Shown: positions 27,242-36,276, counted from the first letter of the stretch. The stretch is DNA of 64,000 nucleotides from Ignavibacteriales bacterium (GCA_016707115.1 JADJIH010000027.1:62001-126000), one strand, 5' to 3'. Numbers and translations: made by a program. The notes: generated by a model from the letters alone, not told the origin.

Positions 27242-28084
27242 CTAATCTGTTTCAGTTTTTAACGTTTTCTTTGCATTGTTGATTAGGAACAGATATGTAA
27301 CTATTACAATCATTGCTCCAAATAATACATCAGAAGTAAAATGAGCGCCCATAACAACTCTGCTTGCACATACCGCCAAACCCCAGCTTATTACCAATCC
27401 CTTTAGAATAATTCTTTTGTAAAAAGGTTTATCCATAAAAAAAATAAACAACACTATCATTATAAAACTCATAGCTGCATGCCCAGATGGTAATGATTGA
27501 TTTCCTGTTATACCATTTGGCCAATACCAGGGAGTAAAATCAGAATAGTTTTCAGCTAAATCCCGGAAACGAATTCTTCCCCAAAGTATTTTTAATGGCG
27601 TAGCTATTAAGAGATATCCATAAAAAAACGTTTTAAAAGTTATTCTGGAAAATAAAACTGACTTTTTTGAAAATTTATATCTTTTACGGAATAACAATGA
27701 AATAAAAATGTTTGAAACAATGGCAGCAAGAAAAAAATAACTTCTATTATCATTAAACAAAGCAGTACTGTTTGAAAATGCAAGTGATAATAACCAGAAA
27801 ATATAAAGGGTTATCAATGAACCGGTCGTTAAAAGAAATCCGTTAAACAGAATTGTTTTTATATTTGATGAGGCTTTAAGAGTTACGATGTATATATGAA
27901 TTCCAGTAAATACAACAAGTAAACCTGGAATTTCACCATACTTTTCTATAAAGATTGCCCAATCGGTGTTTGGATTATAAAGATTAATGGAAATCCATAG
28001 ATCACTTGATTCCAGTAAGAATGCAGCGATGGCCCAAACAATTATTAAATAATAAGCTGTTGCTTTGTTTGATATCTTCTTCAA
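27242..28084 (-). CDS. PAP2-family membrane phosphatase
   Basis: A 280-residue protein with about six transmembrane helices. The three PAP2 motifs are present in order: K-x6-R type (KILWGRIRFRD), PSGH (SLPSGHAAMSF) and SR-x5-H-x3-D (SRVVMGAHFTSDV). The family removes phosphate from lipid phosphates such as undecaprenyl pyrophosphate or phosphatidic acid at the membrane. It converges with the gene on the + strand, two bases separating the stops. Substrate is not determined. Confidence 0.9.
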   Translation of the reverse strand: MKKISNKATAYYLIIVWAIAAFLLESSDLWISINLYNPNTDWAIFIEKYGEIPGLLVVFTGIHIYIVTLKASSNIKTILFNGFLLTTGSLITLYIFWLLSLAFSNSTALFNDNRSYFFLAAIVSNIFISLLFRKRYKFSKKSVLFSRITFKTFFYGYLLIATPLKILWGRIRFRDLAENYSDFTPWYWPNGITGNQSLPSGHAAMSFIMIVLFIFFMDKPFYKRIILKGLVISWGLAVCASRVVMGAHFTSDVLFGAMIVIVTYLFLINNAKKTLKTETD

Positions 28085-28211
28085 AAAAAATCTATTAAAG
28101 TTTATAATAATTTAATGAATGAACCACAAAACAGCTAATCAAAATTATTTCATAAAAGATTATGTGATTATATTTCAATTAGATAAATATTTTAATACGA
28201 AAGGATGAAAA

Positions 28212-29891
28212 ATGTCATTTAAATATTCAGTTGGCGAAAATTCAAAGTTAGTAGATGAAACAATAAAAAAACTTGGTGAAGAAAATGTAGTTGAAAGAAT
28301 CTGGAAAAAAGATCATACAGTTTGGAGTAATGATCCAACAGAAATATCAAACAGACTTGGCTGGCTTGATAGTGTTGATGTAACTGGCAGATCCGTAAAA
28401 GAAATAAATGAGTTTGTAGATGAAGTTAGAGAAGCGGGATTTACACACGCATTATTAATGGGAATGGGTGGCTCATCATTAGCACCCGAAGTTTTTAGAT
28501 TAACATTTGGAGTGAAAGAAGGATACTTAGATTTATCTGTACTTGATTCAACTCATCCTGAAGTTGTAATGGATTATGCAAAGAAGTTAAATCCCGCAAC
28601 AACATTATATATTGTTTCTACAAAATCCGGCGGAACAGTTGAAACATTTTCTTTTATGAAATTCTTTTACAATTATGTTCTTCACATTCTTGGCAATGAA
28701 GAAGTTGGAAAACATTTTGTTGCAATTACAGATCCGGGAAGTGGATTACAAAAAGTTGCTGAGGAATTAAAGTTTAGAAAAATATTTCTTAATGATCCAA
28801 ACATCGGCGGAAGATTTTCTGCTTTATCACTATTTGGAATTGTTCCTGCAGCATTAGTTGGAGTTGATATTGAAAAGTTTTTATCGCTTGCGAAAGATGA
28901 AACACTAAATTGTAAAAAATCTGGTAAAGAAATTTCACAAAATGTAGCAGCAATAGCCGGAGCAATAATTGGTGCTTTGGGAAACAAGGGAATTGATAAA
29001 CTTACTTACATTATCTCACCAAAATTCTCATACATCGGTGCGTGGATAGAACAGCTTATTGCTGAGAGTACAGGCAAAATTGGAAAAGGAATTCTTCCTG
29101 TTGATTTAGAATCGATTGAAGCACCAGAATTTTATTCAAGTGATAGATTGTTTGTTTATATCAAATTAAAAGATGATAGTACATACGACAGTAAAGTCGA
29201 AAAATTAAAATCAGCTGGCTTTCCAATTCTAGAACTTGAACTTGAACATAAACTTGAACTTGGCATGCAATTCTTTTTGTGGGAATTTGCAACTGCTGTT
29301 ACTGGTTGGGTAATGCAAATTCAACCTTACGATCAGCCAAATGTAGAACAGGCAAAGATTGTTGCAAGAAAAATGATGAATGCTTATCAGGAGAAAGGAA
29401 AACTTCCGGAACTTACTCCAGCATTTGAAGAAAAAGGAATAAAGGTATATGGTGATGTAAAATCAAAATCAATTGATAAAGTTTTAGAATCATTTTTGGC
29501 TGATTGTAAAAGCGGAAAAAGTTATGTAGCAATCCAGGCTTACCTAAATCCAACTAAAGAGACCACAGATGCTTTGCAGAAACTTAGAACATTGATACAG
29601 AAAAAATACAAAGTTGCAACAACACTCGGCTTTGGTCCAAGATTCTTGCATTCAACTGGTCAGCTTCACAAAGGTGATGCTGGCAATGGATACTTTATTC
29701 AGTTTACATCAGGCATTGAAGAAGATTTGCCAATTCCAGAAAACCCTGGTGAAGAAAGCACAGCTATCACTTTTGGAATTTTAATTAAAGCTCAAGCATT
29801 AGGTGATAGACAAGCTTTAATTGATAATAAAAGAAAGGTTATTACAATTGATTTAGGGAGTAATGTTATTAATTCACTGAGACAATTATAA
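28212..29891 (+). CDS. pgi: Glucose-6-phosphate isomerase (Tal-Pgi type)
   Basis: A 559-residue glycolytic enzyme that interconverts glucose 6-phosphate and fructose 6-phosphate. The sequence has LLMGMGGSSLAPEV, VSTKSGGTVET (SIS fold phosphate site) and NIGGRFSALSLFG. It resembles the isomerase half of bifunctional transaldolase/isomerase proteins more than the E. coli enzyme, but the transaldolase half is absent here. The ATG is preceded by AAAGGATG at good distance. A hairpin terminator follows. Confidence 0.93.
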   Translation: MSFKYSVGENSKLVDETIKKLGEENVVERIWKKDHTVWSNDPTEISNRLGWLDSVDVTGRSVKEINEFVDEVREAGFTHALLMGMGGSSLAPEVFRLTFGVKEGYLDLSVLDSTHPEVVMDYAKKLNPATTLYIVSTKSGGTVETFSFMKFFYNYVLHILGNEEVGKHFVAITDPGSGLQKVAEELKFRKIFLNDPNIGGRFSALSLFGIVPAALVGVDIEKFLSLAKDETLNCKKSGKEISQNVAAIAGAIIGALGNKGIDKLTYIISPKFSYIGAWIEQLIAESTGKIGKGILPVDLESIEAPEFYSSDRLFVYIKLKDDSTYDSKVEKLKSAGFPILELELEHKLELGMQFFLWEFATAVTGWVMQIQPYDQPNVEQAKIVARKMMNAYQEKGKLPELTPAFEEKGIKVYGDVKSKSIDKVLESFLADCKSGKSYVAIQAYLNPTKETTDALQKLRTLIQKKYKVATTLGFGPRFLHSTGQLHKGDAGNGYFIQFTSGIEEDLPIPENPGEESTAITFGILIKAQALGDRQALIDNKRKVITIDLGSNVINSLRQL

Positions 29892-29913
29892 ATTAAATAT
29901 TACTATAAATTAT

Positions 29914-29947
29914 GCTGTGATTTGAAATCTTCTTATCACAGCTTTTT
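29914..29947 (+). terminator. Rho-independent terminator after pgi
   Basis: An 8-bp stem GCTGTGAT / ATCACAGC (29914-29921 and 29935-29942) is followed by five T. Confidence 0.85.
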
Positions 29948-29949
29948 AA

Positions 29950-30471
29950 TTACTTCCTATTATAAAATCCTAAAATAATTCCTAACGCAAGCGACCACAA
30001 AGCCGCTAACCCGATCTGAAATTCTTTTGGAAGAATAAAAGTTATTGTGTGTGCAGGAATCCAAAACCATAACAAAGAATAAAAACCTTTATCAAGATTT
30101 TTCCAGTTGTTTTGTTTTGCGATAAGATTATCAAGCACTCTGTGCGCTATTACAAGAAATGGTCCGAATTGCAAATTCATTGCTGTCGAAATTGCAAATG
30201 ATTTACCAAGTCCGCTTAAGTTTGGTAAATAATTATGTGCGATTAAGCTTTCTACAAATCCATTAAATCCAATAAAAGCATACTTGATAAATATTGCAAG
30301 TATCGCCCACTCAAGCATTTTTAATAAGATTGTTTTCAGATCATATGGATTAAAAATCTTTTTTCTTACAATCCAGTGAGAAACAATATCACCAAATGTT
30401 CCTAACATTGCGAATTGAATCATTGCAGAAATGATTGGATAAGCTTTTACAAAATCAACATACCAGCTCAT
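29950..30471 (-). CDS. Mpv17/PMP22-like membrane protein
   Basis: A 173-residue protein with four hydrophobic helices. The N-terminal WYVDFVKAYPIISAMIQFAML...GDIVSHW and the C-terminal FWIPAHTITFILPKEFQIGLA...LWSLALGIIL match the pattern of the eukaryotic Mpv17/PMP22 family (W-x-P-A-x3-x-F-x2-P-x2-x-R/Q ... W). Bacterial members exist but are uncommon and uncharacterised. I give the family as likely, not certain. It stands alone, converging with pgi. Confidence 0.6.
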   Translation of the reverse strand: MSWYVDFVKAYPIISAMIQFAMLGTFGDIVSHWIVRKKIFNPYDLKTILLKMLEWAILAIFIKYAFIGFNGFVESLIAHNYLPNLSGLGKSFAISTAMNLQFGPFLVIAHRVLDNLIAKQNNWKNLDKGFYSLLWFWIPAHTITFILPKEFQIGLAALWSLALGIILGFYNRK

Positions 30472-30610
30472 TAATACTCTATTTGAAAGTTTGTGAAAAT
30501 AACTTGCGAAAATTAGAGCGAATTCACTTCTAAGCCAAATAAAGTAATTGACTAGATAAATTGAGTATTCTGATTTTCATCACAATGAAAAAAATAATTT
30601 TAAAAATTTC

Positions 30611-30646
30611 TTGACTTCTAAATTTGTTCTATCGTATATTTACGAT
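30611..30646 (+). promoter_or_regulatory. Putative ArsR-controlled promoter/operator
   Basis: A -35-like TTGACT at 30611-30616 is followed 18 bases later by TATATT at 30635-30640. A perfect inverted repeat, ATCGTA-TATT-TACGAT (30631-30646), covers the -10, and a further ACGAT half-site follows. The position 23 bases before the arsR ATG fits autorepression released by arsenite. Confidence 0.6.
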
Positions 30647-30668
30647 GAACGATAAAGGAATTATGTAA

Positions 30669-30986
30669 ATGGCAGCATCAAAAAAAGAAGAATTTAAAAC
30701 AGAAGACATTTGGCTTGCAGATATTGCTAAAGCTTTGTCACATCCAGCACGAATAAGAATTCTAAAAATTTTAACCGAAATGAATGTTTGTATGTGCGGC
30801 GATATTGTTGAACTTCTCCCATTATCACAATCAACAGTTTCTCAGCATTTAAAAGAACTTAAACGTGTTGATCTGATTCAGGGCGATATTGATGGGCCAA
30901 AAGTATGTTATTGTGTTAATAATAAAACACTACAAAAAGCTAAAAAAGAATTAGATAAATTATTTAATCAAGTTTGTGCTTGTTAA
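30669..30986 (+). CDS. arsR: ArsR-family arsenic-responsive repressor
   Basis: A 105-residue winged-helix regulator of the ArsR/SmtB family. The recognition helix segment is LSQSTVSQHLKEL. The metal-binding motif at the a3 helix, normally ELCVCDL, is NVCMCGDI here (C41, C43). Extra cysteine pairs at C80/C82 and at the C-terminus (C103, C105) could supply a third As ligand. It opens an arsenic gene cluster; arsM follows after 14 bases. RBS AAAGGA precedes the ATG. Confidence 0.94.
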   Translation: MAASKKEEFKTEDIWLADIAKALSHPARIRILKILTEMNVCMCGDIVELLPLSQSTVSQHLKELKRVDLIQGDIDGPKVCYCVNNKTLQKAKKELDKLFNQVCAC

Positions 30987-31000
30987 AAAGGAGAATTAAA

Positions 31001-31852
31001 ATGGATCATCTAAAAAATGTAAAAGAAATAGTAAAAGAAAAATATGGTGAAATCGCAAAATCATCTTCATCCTGTTGCGGCCCATCCAGTTGCTGCGGTT
31101 CAACAAATGAAATTGTTGGTTATACAGTTATGAACGATGAATACACTCATTTAGAAGGTTATGTAGCTGATGCAGATTTAAGCTTGGGCTGCGGTCTTCC
31201 AACAGAGTTTGCTGGAATTAAAAAAGGGGATACAGTAATCGACTTAGGTTCTGGTGCTGGTAATGATGTATTTGTGGCAAGAGCTATAGTTGGTGAGGAA
31301 GGTAAAGTAATTGGTGTTGACATGACTAAAGAGATGATTGAAAAAGCGGAGCAAAATAATTCTAAACTTGGTTATTCAAATGTTGAATTTCGTTTCGGTG
31401 ATATTGAAGACTTACCTTTGGCAGACAATCTTGCTGATGTTGTCGTTAGTAATTGCGTGCTAAACCTTGTCCCTGATAAACAAAAAGCTTTTAGTGAAAT
31501 TTATCGAACACTAAAACCTGGAGCACATTTTTGTGTTTCAGATATTGTAGTTAAAGGCGAACTACCCCCAGAATTAAAGAAATCTGCTGAGATGTATGCT
31601 GGCTGTGTTGCCGGCGCAATACAGCAAGAAGACTATTTGGCGATTATTAAAGAAGCCGGATTTATTAATACTGAAATTAAAAAGACAAAAGTTATTGAGT
31701 TACCTGATGACGTGTTGCTTCAATATCAGGATAAAGATCAATTACAAAGTTATAAATCTAGTGGTGTTGGAATTTTTAGCATCACAGTTGTAGCCGAAAA
31801 ACCAATCGATAAAACGAAAGGATGTTGCGATGACAGTTGCTGCAAAAACTAA
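31001..31852 (+). CDS. arsM: Arsenite S-adenosylmethionine methyltransferase
   Basis: A 283-residue methyltransferase. The start at 31001 has a strong RBS (AAAGGAG) and is preferred to an in-frame ATG at 30974 inside arsR. SAM-binding motif I is VIDLGSGAGNDV. The three cysteines known to bind arsenite in ArsM match C64 (SLGCGLP), C152 (SNCVLN) and C202 (YAGCVAGA). Extra CC pairs sit at residues 25-32 and at the C-terminus (KGCCDDSCCKN). It methylates As(III) to volatile or less retained species. It overlaps arsC by 23 bases. Confidence 0.94.
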   Translation: MDHLKNVKEIVKEKYGEIAKSSSSCCGPSSCCGSTNEIVGYTVMNDEYTHLEGYVADADLSLGCGLPTEFAGIKKGDTVIDLGSGAGNDVFVARAIVGEEGKVIGVDMTKEMIEKAEQNNSKLGYSNVEFRFGDIEDLPLADNLADVVVSNCVLNLVPDKQKAFSEIYRTLKPGAHFCVSDIVVKGELPPELKKSAEMYAGCVAGAIQQEDYLAIIKEAGFINTEIKKTKVIELPDDVLLQYQDKDQLQSYKSSGVGIFSITVVAEKPIDKTKGCCDDSCCKN

Positions 31853-32516
31853 AAGAATATTAATTCTTTGTACTGGTAATTCCTGCAGAAGCCAGATGGC
31901 AGAAGGATTTCTGAAATCGTTTGATAAAAATCTTGAAGTGTTTTCTGCTGGCACAAAACCGGCAGAAAAAGTAAATCCTTTTGCAGTAAAAGCAATGCAG
32001 GAAATTGGGATTGATATAAGTAATGGAGTTTCGGAAAATGTTGATAAATATCTTTCGCAATCTTTTGATTATGTAATTACAGTCTGTGATAACGCAAAAG
32101 AAACCTGTCCTGTTTTTATTGGTAACGTTAAACATCAAATACATATTGGGTTTGATGATCCTGCTGATGCAGTTGGAAGTGAAGAAGAAGTTATGCCTGT
32201 TTATCGAAGAGTACGTGATGAAATAAAAAATGATTTTTATGAATTCTATCTTAAAAACTTAATGAGCAAAGAAAACATTATTAAAGTTTATGGAAGTGGT
32301 TGTTCAAATTGTAAAAAGCTTGAGCAAATGTGTATCGATGCAGCACAGGAATTAAATATCAATGCAACAGTGGAAAAAGTTAACGACTTGCAGGAGATAA
32401 TGAAAACAGGAATTATGTCAACTCCAGGATTAGAGATAAACGGTAAAATGATTTCAAGTGGGAAACTGCCAACTAAATCAACATTAATTCATTGGATTCA
32501 GGAAAATATCAATTAA
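31830..32516 (+). CDS. arsC: Arsenate reductase (LMW-PTP type) fused to a thioredoxin-like domain
   Basis: A 228-residue two-domain protein. Residues 1-145 are a thioredoxin-coupled arsenate reductase: P-loop C14-TGNSC-R20 (C14 and C19) and the relay pair C86/C93, corresponding to C10, C15, C82 and C89 of the S. aureus enzyme. Residues 150-228 are a TM0996/MTH895-type thioredoxin-like domain with C158-S-N-C161, homologous to the separate protein at 36037. The fusion could deliver electrons directly to the C86-C93 disulfide. RBS AAAGGA lies within arsM, and the start overlaps its end; no alternative ATG exists. Confidence 0.92.
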   Translation: MTVAAKTKRILILCTGNSCRSQMAEGFLKSFDKNLEVFSAGTKPAEKVNPFAVKAMQEIGIDISNGVSENVDKYLSQSFDYVITVCDNAKETCPVFIGNVKHQIHIGFDDPADAVGSEEEVMPVYRRVRDEIKNDFYEFYLKNLMSKENIIKVYGSGCSNCKKLEQMCIDAAQELNINATVEKVNDLQEIMKTGIMSTPGLEINGKMISSGKLPTKSTLIHWIQENIN

Positions 32517-32545
32517 ATAATTTATTGTTTGATCTTGAATACAAA

Positions 32546-33562
32546 ATGAAAAATAAAATAATAATTCTCTCGTCTTTTTTACTGTTTTGGATATTGATTT
32601 ATCTTAATCTTAATGCACTAACCGATTTTTTAGTTTATTCAATTATTGGATTAGAAAAAGATACACATCTAACAAATGCTATTTGGTTTTTCATTTATGA
32701 AGTTCCTAAAGTATTACTGTTGTTAGTATTAGTTGTTTTTGCTGTTGGAATTATCCGATCATATTTCTCGCCAGAAAGAACAAGAAAAATACTTGGCGGC
32801 AAATCTCTTTTTACCGGTAATGTATTGGCAAGTTCACTTGGAGTTGTAACTCCTTTTTGTTCTTGTTCAGCTATTCCATTATTTCTTGGGTTTGTACAAA
32901 GTGGCGTACCACTTGGTGTAACATTCTCATTTTTAATTGCTGCACCAATGATAAATGAAGTAGCGCTTGTAATGCTCTTTGGATTATTCGGGTGGCAAAC
33001 CGCTTTGTTATATGCAGCAACAGGTTTGTTGATTGCGATAATTGCTGGATATGTAATCGGAAGATTAAATCTGGAGAGATTTGTTGAAGGTTGGGTTTAT
33101 GAAACAAAGGCTAAGCAAGTAGAATTTATAGAAGAAAAAATTCCATTCGAAGAAAGAATTGAATTGGGAATAACAGCAGTAAAAGAAATTGTTGCAAAAG
33201 TTTGGATTTACATAGTAATAGGAATTGCAGTTGGTGCCGGCATTCACGGTTATGTTCCAGAAAATTTTATGGCTTCACTTATGGGCAAATCTGCCTGGTG
33301 GTCTGTTCCACTTTCAGTTTTAATTGGTATTCCAATGTATTCAAACGCAGCAGGAATAATTCCCATTGTGCAAGCACTTTTAGAAAAAGGAGCTTCGTTA
33401 GGAACAGTTCTTGCATTTATGATGAGCGTGATCGGTTTATCATTGCCTGAAACAATCATTCTAAAAAAAGTTCTCAAGATTCAATTAATAGGAATTTTTA
33501 TCGGAGTTGTAGGAGTTGGAATCATAATAGTTGGATATTTATTCAATTTTATTTTTGCATAA
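32546..33562 (+). CDS. COG0701/DUF318 permease (ArsP-like)
   Basis: A 338-residue membrane protein with about eight helices. The start at 32546 (MKNKIIILSSFLLFW) is preferred; earlier in-frame ATGs lie inside arsC. It contains the family hallmark TPFCSCSAIPLFLGF and AAPMINEVALVML in the first half and SNAAGIIPIVQALLEKG in the second. COG0701 permeases in arsenic clusters include ArsP, which exports trivalent organoarsenicals, and SO_0444-type exporters. Given arsM next to it, export of methylated arsenic is plausible. It is followed 6 bases later by acr3. Confidence 0.86.
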   Translation: MKNKIIILSSFLLFWILIYLNLNALTDFLVYSIIGLEKDTHLTNAIWFFIYEVPKVLLLLVLVVFAVGIIRSYFSPERTRKILGGKSLFTGNVLASSLGVVTPFCSCSAIPLFLGFVQSGVPLGVTFSFLIAAPMINEVALVMLFGLFGWQTALLYAATGLLIAIIAGYVIGRLNLERFVEGWVYETKAKQVEFIEEKIPFEERIELGITAVKEIVAKVWIYIVIGIAVGAGIHGYVPENFMASLMGKSAWWSVPLSVLIGIPMYSNAAGIIPIVQALLEKGASLGTVLAFMMSVIGLSLPETIILKKVLKIQLIGIFIGVVGVGIIIVGYLFNFIFA

Positions 33563-33568
33563 GAGATT

Positions 33569-34651
33569 ATGAGTTCATTAACAAAAAAACTTTCATTCTT
33601 AGATCGATATTTAACGTTGTGGATTTTTCTCGCAATGTTTATCGGAGTGTTTTCCGGATATCTTTTCCCCACAGTAGTTGATTTCTGGAATTCATTTCAA
33701 TCGGGCACAACAAACATTCCAATAGCAATTGGTTTAATATTAATGATGTATCCGCCGCTTGCAAAAGTTAAGTACGAAGAATTACCAGATGTTTTTAGAA
33801 ATGTTAAAGTACTTACACTTTCGCTTGTTCAAAACTGGATAATTGGCCCAATACTAATGTTTGTTCTTGCAATAATCTTTTTACAGGATTATCCGGAATA
33901 TATGGCAGGACTAATAATGATTGGCCTTGCTCGTTGTATTGCTATGGTTATTGTTTGGAATGAACTTGCAAAAGGTGATACAGAATATGCAGCAGGATTG
34001 GTAGCATTCAATTCTATTTTTCAGGTTTTATTCTTTTCGATTTATGCTTATGTATTTTTAACCGTTCTACCATCGTGGCTTGGATTAAAAACTTTTGCTG
34101 TAGATATAACTATCGGGCAAATTGCGGAAAGTGTTTTTATCTATCTTGGAATTCCATTTATAGCTGGAATGATAACACGATTTGTTGCATTAAAATTAAA
34201 ATCAAAAGAATGGTACGAAAAGAAATTTATTCCAAGGATCAGCCCAATAACTCTTATAGCTTTGCTCTTTACGATTGTGGTTATGTTCTCTTTAAAAGGA
34301 GAATATATTGTTCAACTTCCATTGGATGTTGTAAGAATTGCAATTCCATTACTCTTTTATTTTGTGATAATGTTTTTTGTTTCGTTTTATATGGGCAAAA
34401 AAATAGGCGCTGATTACAGTAAAACTGCAACGTTATCATTCACTGCCGCCAGCAATAACTTTGAGCTTGCCATTGCAGTTGCGATAGCTGTATTTGGAAT
34501 CAATAGCGGTGAAGCTTTCGCAGCAGTTATCGGTCCGCTTGTAGAAGTACCTGTTTTAATAGCTCTTGTTAATGTGGCACTTTGGTTACAAAAAAAATAT
34601 TTTGGTAAAGTTGAAGAAGGAACTGTTAAAGCTCCTGATATTTGTCCGTAA
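33569..34651 (+). CDS. acr3: Acr3-family arsenite efflux transporter
   Basis: A 360-residue transporter of the bile/arsenite/riboflavin (BART) superfamily with about ten transmembrane helices. It has the Acr3-specific GLARCIAMVIVWNELAKGD segment with the essential Cys, and the SFTAASNNFELAIAVAI motif. It exports As(III), probably using proton motive force. It sits in the operon after the COG0701 permease with a 6-base gap. Confidence 0.95.
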   Translation: MSSLTKKLSFLDRYLTLWIFLAMFIGVFSGYLFPTVVDFWNSFQSGTTNIPIAIGLILMMYPPLAKVKYEELPDVFRNVKVLTLSLVQNWIIGPILMFVLAIIFLQDYPEYMAGLIMIGLARCIAMVIVWNELAKGDTEYAAGLVAFNSIFQVLFFSIYAYVFLTVLPSWLGLKTFAVDITIGQIAESVFIYLGIPFIAGMITRFVALKLKSKEWYEKKFIPRISPITLIALLFTIVVMFSLKGEYIVQLPLDVVRIAIPLLFYFVIMFFVSFYMGKKIGADYSKTATLSFTAASNNFELAIAVAIAVFGINSGEAFAAVIGPLVEVPVLIALVNVALWLQKKYFGKVEEGTVKAPDICP

Positions 34652-34689
34652 ATAATAAATTAATTTAATAATCTCTTAGGGGAGATTTT

Positions 34690-35334
34690 ATGTTGTTAAA
34701 GTTTTATTTAGTTGTCTTTGTTGTAATTGCAGTTTCGGTTAATGCATCTTCTCAGGTATTTGAATCAATTGAGAAAGCAGCAGCACAGTATTTTATTAAT
34801 CTTTCTAATAAAAGCTCACAGGCTGATAATGATTTAATCAAGCTAAAAGATTTACTTTTTCAAAATTATGATACTGTTGAGTTGCAGAGTAAATATCAAA
34901 CCTCAATAATTAACTTTGATAGTCTTAAAAATCATTTTAATGAGTACGAAGCGACAATAAAGAATATTTCTAAGGATTCTGCTTTAGTCATATTCAATCA
35001 ATGGTATCTCCACTTCTCAAATCTCTTTTATAATTATGCGGATGAAAAGTTTTTTTCATCTAACAAAACAAAATTACTTTTCTTTAGTACTTCTATGTCC
35101 TGTCATTGCACACTAGAAATGTGTAAGAAACAAACAATTGAAATCCTAAATCTTGCAAAAGAAAAGAATCTTGATTACTGGATTATTGATTCATACGAGC
35201 ACAATGAATTGCAAATTAAATATGAAACTCTTTTTGCACCATCTTTAATTATTTTTGATGGCAAAAATAAAGCACTGTACAAAATTGAGTATCAGGAAAA
35301 TATGATTGAAAAATTAACGGATTATCTGAACTGA
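34690..35334 (+). CDS. Secreted thioredoxin-fold protein of unknown function
   Basis: A 214-residue protein with a signal peptide (MLLKFYLVVFVVIAVSVNASSQ). The N-terminal half is helical; the C-terminal half (about 125-214) looks like a thioredoxin-like domain, with LLFFSTSMSCHCTLEMCKKQ (C138, C140, C145) at the redox position and a cis-Pro-like APSLIIFDG. It lies 38 bases downstream of acr3 with a GGGGAG ribosome binding site, so it may be part of the arsenic transcription unit. The unusual C-x-C-x4-C spacing differs from the CxxC of its neighbours. Confidence 0.7.
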   Translation: MLLKFYLVVFVVIAVSVNASSQVFESIEKAAAQYFINLSNKSSQADNDLIKLKDLLFQNYDTVELQSKYQTSIINFDSLKNHFNEYEATIKNISKDSALVIFNQWYLHFSNLFYNYADEKFFSSNKTKLLFFSTSMSCHCTLEMCKKQTIEILNLAKEKNLDYWIIDSYEHNELQIKYETLFAPSLIIFDGKNKALYKIEYQENMIEKLTDYLN

Positions 35335-35364
35335 AATATTCGCGAAAATCGATAAGGAATTAAT

Positions 35365-35919
35365 ATGGAATGGTTTACAAACTTAGACAAAACAAAAGAA
35401 GAATCAGTTAAAACAAAAAAGACGATTCTTCTTCAATTTGAAATGGAAAACTGTGGTGGATGTAAAAAACTTGCAGAAACAACTTTTCAGGATATTAAAG
35501 TTGTTGAAGATATGAATGAATGGTTTGTTCTGTTAAAACTTGATTTAATAAAAGACAAAGAAGTTAGAAGATCACTTGGCGCATACTGGACTCCGGCAAT
35601 TTATTTCCTCGACTCAAATGGAAATTCGTATTATCACTTTAATGGTTATCTGCCGGCGAATGAATTCAGAGCAATGCTAAGATTAGGAATTGCTGAGACA
35701 ATCATGCCTCGAGGTAAATATGATGATATTATTAACATCATTGATAAAGATCTTGATGAGTTGACTAAAACATCTTTCTACCCAAAGCTTTTAGTTGCAA
35801 GAGAAACAGCCAGATATATTAAGATAAAAGATAATTCGCAGTTAAGAAAAACATTGAAAGAACTCCAGAGTTCTTATTCTCAATCAACAGAAGCTAAAAT
35901 GTATTTCTGGGATGAATAA
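35365..35919 (+). CDS. Cytoplasmic thioredoxin-like protein
   Basis: A 184-residue thioredoxin-fold protein without signal peptide. The redox motif is ENCGGCKK (C30, C33); the TPAIYFLDSNGN segment is the cis-Pro region. The C-terminal 70 residues are helical and unassigned. It starts 30 bases after the previous gene and is one of a run of thioredoxin-like genes in the arsenic cluster, where it may serve as reductant. Confidence 0.8.
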   Translation: MEWFTNLDKTKEESVKTKKTILLQFEMENCGGCKKLAETTFQDIKVVEDMNEWFVLLKLDLIKDKEVRRSLGAYWTPAIYFLDSNGNSYYHFNGYLPANEFRAMLRLGIAETIMPRGKYDDIINIIDKDLDELTKTSFYPKLLVARETARYIKIKDNSQLRKTLKELQSSYSQSTEAKMYFWDE

Positions 35920-35928
35920 TTTGCTGAT

Positions 35929-35991
35929 GTCATTTCGAAAGAAAGAAGTGACTGAAGCGATCTATAAAATACTGAGATTGTTTCGCTTCGC
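35929..35991. repeat. Degenerate GTCATTTCGA-type palindromic repeat
   Basis: GTCATTTCGAA at the start resembles the copies at 41444 and 45492. The element divides the thioredoxin run in the arsenic cluster, separating 35919 from 36037. Confidence 0.5.
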
Positions 35992-36036
35992 CCACAATTA
36001 AAATTGTCAAGAAATTAATTTTATAAGGAGAATAAT

Positions 36037-36276
36037 ATGGTTTCGGTAAAAGTGCTTGGTACAGGTTGTAAGAAGTGTCAGAATCTTGAAAATAAAGTAA
36101 GAGAACTTGTAGCATCAAATAACATTAATGCAACAGTAGAAAAAGTTACAGACATCCAGGAGATGATTAACTATGGTATAATGATGACACCTGGATTAAT
36201 TATTAACGAAAAAGTAAAAAGTTTTGGTATCATTCCTAAAGATGATCAGATAATAAATTGGTTAAAGGAAAACTAG
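36037..36276 (+). CDS. Thioredoxin-like redox-disulfide protein (TM0996/MTH895 family)
   Basis: A 79-residue single-domain thioredoxin-like protein. The N-terminal VSVKVLGTGCKKCQ places the CxxC at C11/C14, and GIMMTPGLIIN is the cis-Pro loop. It is a clear paralogue of the C-terminal domain of the ArsC fusion in the same cluster, sharing NINATVEKV and the GIM-TPGL-IN pattern. Members of this family occur beside COG0701 permeases. RBS AAGGAG precedes the ATG. Confidence 0.9.
   Translation: MVSVKVLGTGCKKCQNLENKVRELVASNNINATVEKVTDIQEMINYGIMMTPGLIINEKVKSFGIIPKDDQIINWLKEN

Noticed and set aside
33202..33450. 82-residue cysteine-rich frame inside the permease gene
   Set aside because: It lies in another frame of a clear transporter gene and has no start context.
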